Positions 17,960 to 29,939 of a stretch of 64,000 nt of DNA are shown here, piece by piece. Every line of letters starts with the position of its first letter. Positions within the stretch are counted from its first letter, which is position 1. This stretch comes from Extensimonas soli (GTDB lineage Bacteria > Pseudomonadota > Gammaproteobacteria > Burkholderiales > Burkholderiaceae_C), in the NCBI RefSeq assembly GCF_029211265.1, contig NZ_JARGEL010000006.1, positions 62,001 to 126,000 on the forward strand, read 5' to 3'. A model generated the notes under the pieces. It saw nothing but the letters and a program-made list of their open reading frames with translations. It ran no database searches and was not told where the DNA came from. Position numbers and translations under genes: made by a program.

Positions 17960-18607
17960 ATGGACGAGAGACTGCCGTTGATTCTTTTCTTGCTGGCCAC
18001 CGTGGTTCCGCTGTTTCTCGGCAAGACGGGCGCTGCCCCCGCTTGGCTGAGCCTGCAGGGACTGGCCATGGGCTGGATCAGCCTCACGCAGCACCATGTG
18101 CTGAGCGCCCATGCCTTGGCGGGCGGCCTGGAGGTGCTGCTGGTGCGCGCCTTGCTGGTGCCGACCTTGCTGCGCCGTGCCCTGGCCGGATCGGCCGCCG
18201 CACACGATGACCTGATGCCCTCGAATCTGTTGATCTGGGGCGTGGCCCTGGCCTTGATCATTCTGGCGTTCAAGTTTGGCGACGGCGCGCGTGCCGACGT
18301 GCGTGCCCTGACCTTGGGCGTGGTGGCGGCCACCGGCACGATGGCGTTTCTGCTGCTGTCCACCAATCGCGAGCCGGCCGCCCAATTGGTGGCGCTGCTG
18401 TTCATGGAAAACGCGCTGGCGTTGTTCGAGTCCCTGATGTCCGAGCCTTGGTCCGTGCCTGTGCATGTGGGCGTCAGCGGCTTGTATGTGGGCACCGTGG
18501 CGGTCGGAGTGTGGCTGGTGCGCGCGCCGGCTGCGCCCCTGCCGGCGCCCGACCCCGCGGCTGCGGCTTGTGCGGTTTCGGATGACGCAGTGGCGAGGGA
18601 GCCATGA
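17960..18607 (+). CDS. hyfE: Hydrogenase-4 subunit HyfE-like (NuoK-like) membrane protein
   Basis: 215 residues with six hydrophobic segments. The NuoK-like part includes GGLEVLLVRALLVPTLLRR and a glutamate in LFMENALALFES, matching the charged residues in HyfE. Start ATG 17960 follows a strong GGGAGGTGA ribosome site that overlaps the hyfC stop. Its end overlaps hyfF by four bases. Residues 198-215 form a Pro/Ala-rich tail. Confidence 0.85.
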   Translation: MDERLPLILFLLATVVPLFLGKTGAAPAWLSLQGLAMGWISLTQHHVLSAHALAGGLEVLLVRALLVPTLLRRALAGSAAAHDDLMPSNLLIWGVALALIILAFKFGDGARADVRALTLGVVAATGTMAFLLLSTNREPAAQLVALLFMENALALFESLMSEPWSVPVHVGVSGLYVGTVAVGVWLVRAPAAPLPAPDPAAAACAVSDDAVAREP

Positions 18608-20058
18608 ATACGGCCATGGACAGCGCACAACTTCATGCTCCTATGCCGCAGGCGGCGCCATCCGCCGGCAGTGCGCGCGGCAGCACCTGGGCGCCACTGG
18701 CGCTGGTCGGCATCGCGCTGCTGCTTTGGCTGGCTTCCATGGCGGTGTTTCTTGTGTTCCCGCTGGAGACATTGCCGCGGTATTTTGCGCGGCGTTATCT
18801 GGTGCTCGACGCCACCTCGCTGCTGTTCATCGTGGTGGTGAACACGGTGTTTTTGGGCATCAGCGTGTACCTTTTTTCGCGCCGGCGCACATCGGCTCGG
18901 CTGGCGCGCGACTTTCTGCCAAGAGCCGCGCTGTCGCTGCTGTTCATGCTCGTGACCAACCTGGCGGTACTGTCCAGCCACCTGATCGTGTTGTGGACTT
19001 TGCTCGAGGTCAGCACCCTGTGCGCTACGCCGCTGGTGGCGCGGGGGGATGCGGCTTTGCCCCGGACCGTGGCCTGGCGCTATTTGCTGTATTCGGCCAT
19101 GAGCCTGTCGCTCACCTTCATGGGCTTCATGTGCCTGACGCAGTCGGCCTCTTTGCGCGGCGTCGATATCGACTTCGCCATCGATGCGCTGGGCGGGGCA
19201 CTCAGCCCCACTGGCGATGGCTGGCAGCATCTGGGGCTGGCGTTCATGGTTTTCGGCCTGGGCGGCAAACTGGGTCTGGCGCCGCTGTACGGCTGGCTGC
19301 CGGAAACCTACGAGACCGCACCCACCAGCACCAGTGCCTTGCTGGCGGCGGTGCAGTTCAACATCAGCATGGTGGCGGTGTTTCGCATTCTGCAGGTGTG
19401 CCGCGGTGTGGACCTCAGCTTCGTGGCGCAGGAGTTGCTGGTCATGGGCTATTTGTCGCTGGCGGTGGCGGCCGTCAAGGTGATGGCGGTGCGCAATTAC
19501 AAACGCCTCATTGCCTACGCATGCATCAGCTCGTCCGGCGTGATCGCGCTCGGGCTGTCGGTAGGGCAAACGGCCGCCTACGGTGTGGTGCTGTACGTGG
19601 TGAGCAATGCCTTCGTCAAGGCCTTGCTGTTCCTGACCGCGGGGCGGCTGCGCGCCACCTACGGCACCAATGACGTTGCGGCACTGAGCGGCGTCATCCG
19701 CATCCTGCCGTTTTCCGGGTCCCTGTTTACCGTGGGGATTTTTGCCTTGCTGGGCTTTCCACCTTTTGCGGGTTTTCTGGCGGAAATGCTGACGCTCTCG
19801 GGCATCGTCCAGGCGGGCAACCTGATGGCGTTCACGCTGATGTGTGTGATGCTGACGGTGATCTTCGTGGCCACGGGACGCACCGTCTTTCCCATGCTCT
19901 GGGGCGCGCCCGAGCGCGAGGTGCCGACAGCGCACGAACCCAGGCTGACCACCATGCCCAAGCTGGGCTTCGTGGCCATCCTGATCATGCTCGGCACCTA
20001 CACGCCCGAGCCGTTCACCCGCCTGTTGCGGGCCGTGGCGCAGTCGATCGGGGGGTAG
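18604..20058 (+). CDS. hyfF: Hydrogenase-4 proton-translocating subunit HyfF-like (NuoN/NuoM family)
   Basis: 484 residues, about fourteen hydrophobic segments. Conserved charged residues are the glutamate in VLWTLLEVSTLC near 135, the lysine in LGGKLGLAPLYGWLP near 222, and KVMAVRNYKRLIAYA near 295-310. The GWLPETYETAPTSTSALLAA segment is the usual antiporter-subunit signature. Its first 30 residues are polar and poorly conserved, so the true start could be a little further in. It lies 4 bp before the large-subunit gene. Confidence 0.9.
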   Translation: MNTAMDSAQLHAPMPQAAPSAGSARGSTWAPLALVGIALLLWLASMAVFLVFPLETLPRYFARRYLVLDATSLLFIVVVNTVFLGISVYLFSRRRTSARLARDFLPRAALSLLFMLVTNLAVLSSHLIVLWTLLEVSTLCATPLVARGDAALPRTVAWRYLLYSAMSLSLTFMGFMCLTQSASLRGVDIDFAIDALGGALSPTGDGWQHLGLAFMVFGLGGKLGLAPLYGWLPETYETAPTSTSALLAAVQFNISMVAVFRILQVCRGVDLSFVAQELLVMGYLSLAVAAVKVMAVRNYKRLIAYACISSSGVIALGLSVGQTAAYGVVLYVVSNAFVKALLFLTAGRLRATYGTNDVAALSGVIRILPFSGSLFTVGIFALLGFPPFAGFLAEMLTLSGIVQAGNLMAFTLMCVMLTVIFVATGRTVFPMLWGAPEREVPTAHEPRLTTMPKLGFVAILIMLGTYTPEPFTRLLRAVAQSIGG

Positions 20059-20062
20059 TTGC

Positions 20063-21580
20063 ATGCCTGCACACGCATTTTTATCGCCCTGGACGCTGAA
20101 GACGCTGCGGGACATACCGCTGCAGGCGCTGCCTGATTTTGCGCAGACCTGTACGCAGCGGCTGGCGGCGGGAGCGCGGTTGGTGACTTTGTTCGGACGG
20201 CCCGCAGGCGCCGGCGAACCTGCTGGCTGCATTCTCACCGCCGTCTTTCAGCCTGCAGGGGGGCCCTTGGAGGTACTGCGTGGCACGGCGCAGGGCGGCG
20301 CGCGCTACCCCAGCCTGACTTGCGCGCATCCTGCGGCGCAGATGTACGAGCGCGAACTGTGGGAGCAGACCGGTCTGCTGCCCGAAGGGCACCCCTGGCT
20401 CAAGCCGGTGCGTTTCGAGGGCACGCGCCAGCAGCACATGGCAGACTACCCGTTTTTCCAGGTGCGCGGGCACAGTGTGCACGAGGTGGGGGTGGGCCCA
20501 ATTCATGCGGGCGTGATCGAACCCGGCCATTTCCGCTTCATGTGCCTCGGTGAAACGGTGTACCACCTGGAAGTCCAGCTGGGCTACCAGCACCGCGGCG
20601 TCGAAGCGCTGCTGCTGCAGCGCCCGGCCTGGACGCTGGCGCCTTTGCTGGAGTCCGTCTGCGGGGATTCCGCCGTTGCCTATGCCTGGGGCCATTGCGC
20701 AGCCATCGAGGCTTTGAGTGGCTGCAGCGTGGGCCGATCCGCCGAGCTGTCGCGCGCGGTGGCGCTGGAGCTCGAGCGCGTTGCGATACATGTCGCCACC
20801 CTCGGGGGCCTGGCCACGGACATTGCTTTTCTGCAAGGCGGCAGCACGTATGGCCGCTTGCGCACGGCCATCATCAACGCCACCCAGCGCGTCTGCGGCA
20901 ACCGCTTCGGCCGCGGCTGGATCCGGCCGGGACGCTCCAGCGTACTGAGCGACGCACTGCGCCAGGACTTGGTGCAGACCTTGCGCGCTTTCGCCGTCGA
21001 CTTTGCGGAAATCAACGAACGCATGCGCACGGCGCACAGCGTCACAGCGCGCTTGCGCGGTGTGGGGACGGTCAGCACGCAGGCGGCACGCGACCTGGGC
21101 CTGCTCGGTGTGGTGGCGCGCGCCAGCGGCGTGGCGCTGGATGTGCGCACCGAACTGCCGGGCCCGGTATATGGTGCCGCGCCTTTGCCCCTGGTGACCG
21201 AGCCGCAGGGTGATTGCTGGGCGCGCGTGCTTCTGCGCATGCGTGAAGTGGAGCAGTCCGTCGCCTGGCTGCTGCAGCTGCTGGAGGGGGGCGCGTTGGA
21301 TGGTGTATCACCCCAGAGCGTCAGGGAGGCTTCTTCCTTTGCAGCGCCGCCGGAGCTGCAGCCCGAGGCCTTGTGCGTTTCGCTGACGGAAGGCACGCGC
21401 GGGCCGGTGGTGCAGGTGCTGGAGACCGGCGCTGGCGGAGAGCTGCGCCACTACAAGGTGCAAGACCCCTCGCTGGCCAATTGGTACGGGCTCGCACTGG
21501 CCGTGCGTGACAACGCGATTTCCGACTTTCCCCTGTGCAACAAGAGCTTCGACCTCTCGTATTGCGGCAACGATCTATAA
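20063..21580 (+). CDS. hyfG: Hydrogenase large-subunit-like protein HyfG (NuoCD-like fusion) lacking [NiFe] ligands
   Basis: 505 residues. An N-terminal NuoC-like domain (YERELWEQTGLLPEGHPWLK) is fused to a NuoD/HycE-like domain (GPIHAGVIEPGHFRF, YQHRGVEALL). In true group-4 hydrogenases two C-x-x-C motifs hold nickel-iron. Here the first reads C200-G-D-S203, so its second cysteine is serine. The C-terminal motif reads D497-L-S-Y-C-G-N-D instead of D-P-C-x-x-C; in an ungapped alignment both cysteines are lost (Ser499, Gly502), with a cysteine shifted to 501. An active [NiFe] site is therefore unlikely; the complex fits the Ehr type. Confidence 0.85.
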   Translation: MPAHAFLSPWTLKTLRDIPLQALPDFAQTCTQRLAAGARLVTLFGRPAGAGEPAGCILTAVFQPAGGPLEVLRGTAQGGARYPSLTCAHPAAQMYERELWEQTGLLPEGHPWLKPVRFEGTRQQHMADYPFFQVRGHSVHEVGVGPIHAGVIEPGHFRFMCLGETVYHLEVQLGYQHRGVEALLLQRPAWTLAPLLESVCGDSAVAYAWGHCAAIEALSGCSVGRSAELSRAVALELERVAIHVATLGGLATDIAFLQGGSTYGRLRTAIINATQRVCGNRFGRGWIRPGRSSVLSDALRQDLVQTLRAFAVDFAEINERMRTAHSVTARLRGVGTVSTQAARDLGLLGVVARASGVALDVRTELPGPVYGAAPLPLVTEPQGDCWARVLLRMREVEQSVAWLLQLLEGGALDGVSPQSVREASSFAAPPELQPEALCVSLTEGTRGPVVQVLETGAGGELRHYKVQDPSLANWYGLALAVRDNAISDFPLCNKSFDLSYCGNDL

Positions 21581-21586
21581 AGTCCC

Positions 21587-22333
21587 ATGTTCAAATCTCT
21601 CGCCGTCCGAAGATCCCAGGGCACGCAATACATTGCCGATTTGCGCGCGGCGCAGGCCGCAGGCTTTCGCGGCAAGCCCGTCATCGGCGAAGCCGCATGT
21701 GCTGCCGGCTGCTCGGCTTGCGTGTCGGTGTGTCCGAGCCAGGCGCTGGCGCTGGAGCCGGTGCAGGTCGATCTGGGGCGCTGCGTGCTCTGTGGCGACT
21801 GCGCCGCCGTCTGCCCCAGCGGCAAGATCGGTTTCAGCAGCGATGTCAAACTGGCCGCCACGCAGCGCTCCGGCTTGGTGCTGAGCGCCGCGCGCCCCGA
21901 CGTGGATCCGGTGCAGGTGTCCGCGGCATTGCATAGTCGCTTCGGCCGCTCGCTCAAGCTGCGTTCGGTCTCGGCAGGTGGCTGCAACGGCTGCGAGATG
22001 GAAATCAACGCGCTGGGCAACGTCAACTTCGATCTGGGCCGCTACGGCATCGACTTTGTGGCCTCCCCCCGGCACGCGGATGGCCTGGTGCTGTCGGGGC
22101 CGCTGACGCGCAACATGGCGCAGGCGCTGCAATTGTGCTGGGACGCCATGCCAGAGCCCAAGCTGCTCATCGCTGTCGGGGCCTGCGCGATCTCGGGCGG
22201 TGTATTCGCGCAAAGCGCGGCCCTCGATCGGCAGTTTCTGGAGCGCATCCAGCCCACGCTGTATGTGCCCGGCTGCCCGCCGCACCCGCTCACTTTCATC
22301 TGCGGCATCCTGGATTTGCTCGGCATTCCTTGA
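21587..22333 (+). CDS. hyfI: Fused ferredoxin/NuoB-like small subunit (HyfH-HyfI)
   Basis: 248 residues joining two modules that are separate proteins in E. coli hydrogenase-4. Residues 38-76 hold two 4Fe-4S motifs; the second is regular (C66-x2-C69-x2-C72-x3-C76-P) but the first has a three-residue first gap (C38-x3-C42-x2-C45-x3-C49-P). The NuoB/HycG-like part keeps the proximal-cluster cysteines: GGC133NGC136E, GAC200AISGG and PGC230PPHP. An electron path up to the N2-like cluster is thus present even though the large subunit lacks nickel-iron ligands. It is the last gene of the operon; tgt converges on it. Confidence 0.88.
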   Translation: MFKSLAVRRSQGTQYIADLRAAQAAGFRGKPVIGEAACAAGCSACVSVCPSQALALEPVQVDLGRCVLCGDCAAVCPSGKIGFSSDVKLAATQRSGLVLSAARPDVDPVQVSAALHSRFGRSLKLRSVSAGGCNGCEMEINALGNVNFDLGRYGIDFVASPRHADGLVLSGPLTRNMAQALQLCWDAMPEPKLLIAVGACAISGGVFAQSAALDRQFLERIQPTLYVPGCPPHPLTFICGILDLLGIP

Positions 22334-22353
22334 GAGCGTGCCCGAAATAGGCG

Positions 22354-24048
<1,695 letters not shown>

Positions 24049-24110
24049 CGGTGCAGTGATCGGTATCCGGGCTTGCGCAGACTGTGGGCGGCGTCAGCGG
24101 GCGCTGGTTT

Positions 24111-24506
24111 TCAGGCCGCCTGGCGATAGTGCGCGTAAGACTCGGCGGGGCGCTGGAATTTGCCGTGCGGCAGGCTGCCCAGGCGCTGCAGCAGGCGCCG
24201 GCAGTAGCCCTGGATGCGCAGGCATTTGTTGAGTTCGTCCACGGGCAGCGGCCCCGAGACCACGACCAGATCATTGGCCACGTCGGGCGCGCCCGCGGCG
24301 CGCAGGCGCCGGCGCGCCATGCTGGCCCACGAAAGGATGCGCGTGGGGCTGCCATGCTGGTGCAATTGCCCCGTGTGGCGGTCGAAAGCCAGGGCCACCG
24401 TCTCCGTCTTGAGCCTGAAGCGGCGCTCGCCCGTGGCGGCGCTGGGCGCATCGCGCAGGTCGTACAGGTAGTAGCTGCCGGCTTTGATCTGGTATTGCAT
24501 GTCCAT
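24111..24506 (-). CDS. Hypothetical protein, 131 residues
   Basis: I do not recognise this protein. It has no signal peptide or membrane segment, a basic composition, and a beta-rich N-terminal half (MQYQIKAGSYYLYDLRD, FRLKTETVALAFDRHTGQL), followed by a helical C-terminal half with an arginine-rich GYCRRLLQRLG. AGAGGA lies eight bases upstream of the ATG on its strand. The coding bias matches its neighbours. It sits alone between uspA and pldA. Confidence 0.6.
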   Translation of the reverse strand: MDMQYQIKAGSYYLYDLRDAPSAATGERRFRLKTETVALAFDRHTGQLHQHGSPTRILSWASMARRRLRAAGAPDVANDLVVVSGPLPVDELNKCLRIQGYCRRLLQRLGSLPHGKFQRPAESYAHYRQAA

Positions 24507-24565
24507 GGCGTGTTCCTCTGGCGGAGCATTTTGCGGCTTGTGGCGCGCACCGATCCTGGGAATAA

Positions 24566-24600
24566 CGCGGGGAAGCCGGGGTTTTTTGTAACGATTTTTA
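24566..24600 (-). repeat. Short interspersed repeat, copy 3 (left half only)
   Basis: The minus strand reads AAAATCGTTACAAAAAAC followed by GGCTTC, matching the A-rich left half of the copies in mutS and rph. It begins at the pldA stop codon, in pldA orientation. The right half is not recognisable. Confidence 0.45.
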
Positions 24601-25881
24601 GAAATCCACCAGGCTCACCCCCAGGCTCAGCACCGTGCGCTTGCGGTTGTAGTCCACCAGGCTGTCGCCGTAACCGCTGAAGAGCTGCGTGTGCAGGCGC
24701 AGGTTGCTTTGCTTGCCGCCCAGCGTGTGCAGCCACTCGAGCCGCGCCGAGCCGCGCCAGGCACTGCCGAAAGAGTTGCGCAGCGTGGTGCTGACGGTGT
24801 TGACTTCGTCGGGGTTCCAGGTGGCCTGCAGTTCGGCGCGGCCCACGTAGTTGCTGATGCCGGGGTTGTCGTCGTTGGTGGCCCCTTCGGCAAGGCGCCG
24901 CCACAGGCGCGCGCTGACGCTCCAGCGTTCGTTGAGTTCCACGCCGGTCATCAGGTAGATGCGGTTCCAGCTGCGCGACAGCGGCAGGCTCTGGCCGTTC
25001 GATTGGTGCACCAGCCCCACGCCGCTGTAGCGCCAGCGCCAGCCCCAGGGCAGCTGCGCGTCGGTCGGATAGACATAGACGACTTCGGGCTCATGGTCGG
25101 TGTTGCGAAACGGGCGCGAGATGTTGCCGCTGAAAAGCTGCCAGTACGACTGCTGCGTGTAGCCGAACCACAGTGAATCGAGGCGTTGCGAGGCATCGGG
25201 GGTGAGCAGCCCTTGCGCGAGCTTGGTGCGCACCGACAGCTGCAGACGCATCTCGGTGCGCCGGTAGTCCACGGGCGTGGCGGTGTGGCCCGGCGCCGGG
25301 GAGCTGGGCTGTTTGTTGACGGTATTCGCGCCGACCACCGAGACAGAGATCGGCCGGTAGCCGCGAAAGCGCAAGGTGCCGCAGCTCGAACCCTGTTCGA
25401 GCTCCCAAAAGCGCGCGAGCAGGCTGTAGTGCGTGTCGCGGCAGCCATCGACCTGCACGAGGATGGGCTCAGGCGGCGGCGTGTCTGCGGGGGCGGGGAC
25501 GGCGGCGGTAGCTGCTGTGCTTGCGGTGGCGCTGGCCGGGGACGACGCTGCGGGCGCGGTGGCGGACTGCGCAGGCGCGGGCTGCCAGGCCTGCTGGCCC
25601 GCCCACTGGTCGAAGCAGGCCAGGCGCGCTGCGTCGCCTGACAGCGCGGTGCAGCGCTGCCAGGCGGTGGTGGCTGGAGCCGTGGCGGTCGATACGGTCG
25701 CAGGCGTTGCAATCGATGGGGATGTGGAAGGCGATGGTGTGGGTGAGGACGCCGGGGCGGGCTCGGGTGCTGGTCCGAGTGCAGGCGCAGCGGGGGCTTG
25801 GGCGAGCGCCGCGCCCGGGGCGAGCGCGCCGACGCAGCCGGTCAAAGCCAGCCATCCGGAAAGCAGGCGTGCCGTGTTCAT
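24598..25881 (-). CDS. pldA: Outer-membrane phospholipase A
   Basis: 427 residues: signal peptide (cleavage near AALAQAPA), a Pro/Ala/Ser/Thr-rich linker, then the OMPLA beta-barrel. The catalytic set is clear in VHQSNGQSLPLSRSWNR: histidine, serine two residues later and asparagine fourteen residues after the histidine, the same spacing as His142/Ser144/Asn156 of E. coli. The barrel ends LSLGVSLVDF with a terminal phenylalanine. The ATG at 25881 overlaps the stop of the secreted-protein gene (ATGA), so translation is probably coupled. The linker is longer than in E. coli. Confidence 0.9.
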   Translation of the reverse strand: MNTARLLSGWLALTGCVGALAPGAALAQAPAAPALGPAPEPAPASSPTPSPSTSPSIATPATVSTATAPATTAWQRCTALSGDAARLACFDQWAGQQAWQPAPAQSATAPAASSPASATASTAATAAVPAPADTPPPEPILVQVDGCRDTHYSLLARFWELEQGSSCGTLRFRGYRPISVSVVGANTVNKQPSSPAPGHTATPVDYRRTEMRLQLSVRTKLAQGLLTPDASQRLDSLWFGYTQQSYWQLFSGNISRPFRNTDHEPEVVYVYPTDAQLPWGWRWRYSGVGLVHQSNGQSLPLSRSWNRIYLMTGVELNERWSVSARLWRRLAEGATNDDNPGISNYVGRAELQATWNPDEVNTVSTTLRNSFGSAWRGSARLEWLHTLGGKQSNLRLHTQLFSGYGDSLVDYNRKRTVLSLGVSLVDF

Positions 25882-26311
25882 TCGGGCGCCTGCTTGCGCA
25901 GAACGAAGGGGATGCTGATCGGTGGGGTGGTGTCGCTGCTCCATATGCCGCGTATCTCCTTGCCGCAACTGCCATCTTGCACGGTGCCCAGCCAGTTCGC
26001 GCTGATGTGCTTGCCGTCGGTGGATTCTTCGAGCGTGAGCTGGCCTTGATCGACGTCGCCGCTGAGCAGCACCATGCTGCCGTCGCGCTGCAGCGTACCG
26101 TGCACGCTCTCGCGCAGCAGGGGGTGCGGCGTGAGCTGCAGCAGCACGGGCGCGCTGCGGCCTTGCAACTCGGCGCGCCAGCGGCCCAAAAGCTGCGCCT
26201 GGCTGGTGTCCACGGCAGCGGGGCAGGGCGCGGACGAATTTATATCATTTTTGCCTCTTGCGCTTGATGCGCAAGCACAAGCAGCTATCACAAAAAGAGC
26301 GAATCGATGGT

Positions 26312-26315
<4 letters not shown>
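25878..26315 (-). CDS. Small secreted protein of unknown function between rep and pldA
   Basis: 145 residues, not recognised. Residues 1-20 (MNHRFALFVIAACACASSAR) look like a signal peptide; the mature part has beta-strand pattern (LLGRWRAELQG, GTLQRDGSMVLLSGDV, ISANWLGTVQDGSC) and two or three cysteines, resembling small lipocalin-like or C-lysozyme-inhibitor-like domains, but I cannot assign it. The DNA for residues 5-26 is a copy of the short interspersed repeat. It overlaps rep upstream and pldA downstream by four bases each (ATGA), so it is embedded in the operon. Confidence 0.7.
26238..26302 (-). repeat. Short interspersed palindromic repeat, copy 4 (encodes a signal peptide)
   Basis: The minus strand contains GATAGCTGCTTGTGCTTGCG and then GCGCAAGAGGCAAAAATG, a near-consensus copy. 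It begins about ten bases after the rep stop codon, in rep orientation, and is read in frame as part of the leader of the next gene. Confidence 0.75.
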
Positions 26316-28429
<2,114 letters not shown>

Positions 28430-28716
28430 GGGAGCGAGAGCAGAGACAGAGGTGAGGGGGCAAGCGAGCGGGCCTGCGCAAAGACGCGAAGGGGCGCTGC
28501 GGGACGTGCAAAAACGTGCAGCGCATGCGGCGGGCAATGATAACGGCGCATCTTTGCCAGGATGGGGCGGTGTGCATCCGCGGCGCGGGTTCGCGCGCCA
28601 ACGCCCCCGCGGGCGCCGCGCAGGCGCGAAGGGCAGTCGTGAAGGGCAGGCGAAAAATACCCGCCTCAGAGACAATCCCCGCTCCATTTGCCTTCTTGCC
28701 TCTGGAGAGACTTGCC

Positions 28717-29811
28717 ATGAGCCTTTTGTTTTCCCCCTACCAGCTGGGCCGGCTGACGCTGCCCAACCGCATCGTCATCGCGCCCATGTGCCAATACTCG
28801 GCCGAAGACGGCAATGCGAGCGACTGGCATGTGCTGCACTTCGGCCGCATGGCCTTGTCGGGCGCGGGGCTGTTCATCATCGAGGCCGCGGCCGTCGAGC
28901 CCGTGGGGCGCATTTCGCCGCGCGACATCGGGCTGTGGTCGGACGCGAACGAGGCCGCGCTCGGCCGCGCGCTGCAGGCGGCGCGCGCTTATGCATGCAT
29001 GCCCATAGGCATACAGCTCGCGCACGCGGGGCGCAAGGCATCGACCGCCGTGCCCTGGGAGGGCGGGCGCGCGCTCACGCCGCCGCAGGGCGGCTGGCAG
29101 GTGGTGGCGCCGTCGCCGCTGCCTTTCGATGCGCAGGACGCGGCGCCGCAGGCGCTCGACGAGGCCGGCATAGAGCGCGTGGTGGCAGCGTTTGCGCAGG
29201 CCGCGCGGCGCGCCGAACGTCTGGGGCTGGACTTGATAGAGCTGCACGCCGCGCACGGCTATTTGCTGCACGAATTCCTCTCGCCGCTGTCCAACCAGCG
29301 CAGCGATGCTTACGGCGGCACGCTTGAAAACCGCATGCGCCTGCTGCTGCGCGTGTTCGACGCGGTGCGCGCGGCGGTGGCGCCGGACTTCCCCGTGGGC
29401 GTGCGCATCTCGGCCACCGACTGGGTCGAAGGCGGCTGGGACGTGGCGCAGAGCATCGAGCTCGCGCGCCGGCTGCACGCGCGCGGCAGCGCCTACGTGC
29501 ACGTGTCGAGCGCGGGCCTGTCGCCGCAGCAAAAAATTCCGCTGGGGCCGGGCTACCAGGTGCCACTCGCGCAGCAGGTGCGTGCGGCTACGGGTGCGCC
29601 CACGATCGCCGTGGGTCTGATCACCGAGGCACAGCAGGCCGAGACCATCCTCGCGAGCGGCCAGGCCGACCTCATCGGCGTCGCGCGCGCCATGCTCTAC
29701 GACCCGCATTGGCCCTGGCACGCCGCCGTCGCGCTCGGCGCGCAGGTGCAGGCCCCGCCGCAATACTGGCGCGCACTGCCGCATGGGGTGAAGAACCTGT
29801 TCGTGCAGTAA
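28717..29811 (+). CDS. NADH:flavin oxidoreductase, Old Yellow Enzyme (YqjM-like)
   Basis: 364 residues, FMN-dependent TIM barrel. Family motifs are TLPNRIVIAPMCQYSAEDG, IQLAHAGRKAS, ELHAAHGYLLHEFLSPLSN with RSDAYGGTLENR, and LIGVARAMLYDP at the phosphate-binding end. The CQYSAEDG and HAGRKAS features place it in the YqjM-like class that reduces activated C=C bonds; the physiological substrate is unknown. ATG 28717 follows CTGGAGAG. Divergent from rep, with a 287-bp gap that holds no other gene I can support. Confidence 0.92.
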   Translation: MSLLFSPYQLGRLTLPNRIVIAPMCQYSAEDGNASDWHVLHFGRMALSGAGLFIIEAAAVEPVGRISPRDIGLWSDANEAALGRALQAARAYACMPIGIQLAHAGRKASTAVPWEGGRALTPPQGGWQVVAPSPLPFDAQDAAPQALDEAGIERVVAAFAQAARRAERLGLDLIELHAAHGYLLHEFLSPLSNQRSDAYGGTLENRMRLLLRVFDAVRAAVAPDFPVGVRISATDWVEGGWDVAQSIELARRLHARGSAYVHVSSAGLSPQQKIPLGPGYQVPLAQQVRAATGAPTIAVGLITEAQQAETILASGQADLIGVARAMLYDPHWPWHAAVALGAQVQAPPQYWRALPHGVKNLFVQ

Positions 29812-29939
29812 TGCCGTCATGCAGTAACGCCGTGACGTAGTAACGCTGCCGTGCACGGCGGGTGTCCCGCCTTGCCTTGCTCGGCCTGGCGTGCCCGCGT
29901 TCCGGGCGCCGCGCCGCAGCTCGCGAACATTGCCGCACC

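Noticed and set aside
20063-22333. Functional [NiFe] hydrogenase
   Set aside because: Three of the four metal-binding cysteine positions are not cysteine and no maturation genes are in view.
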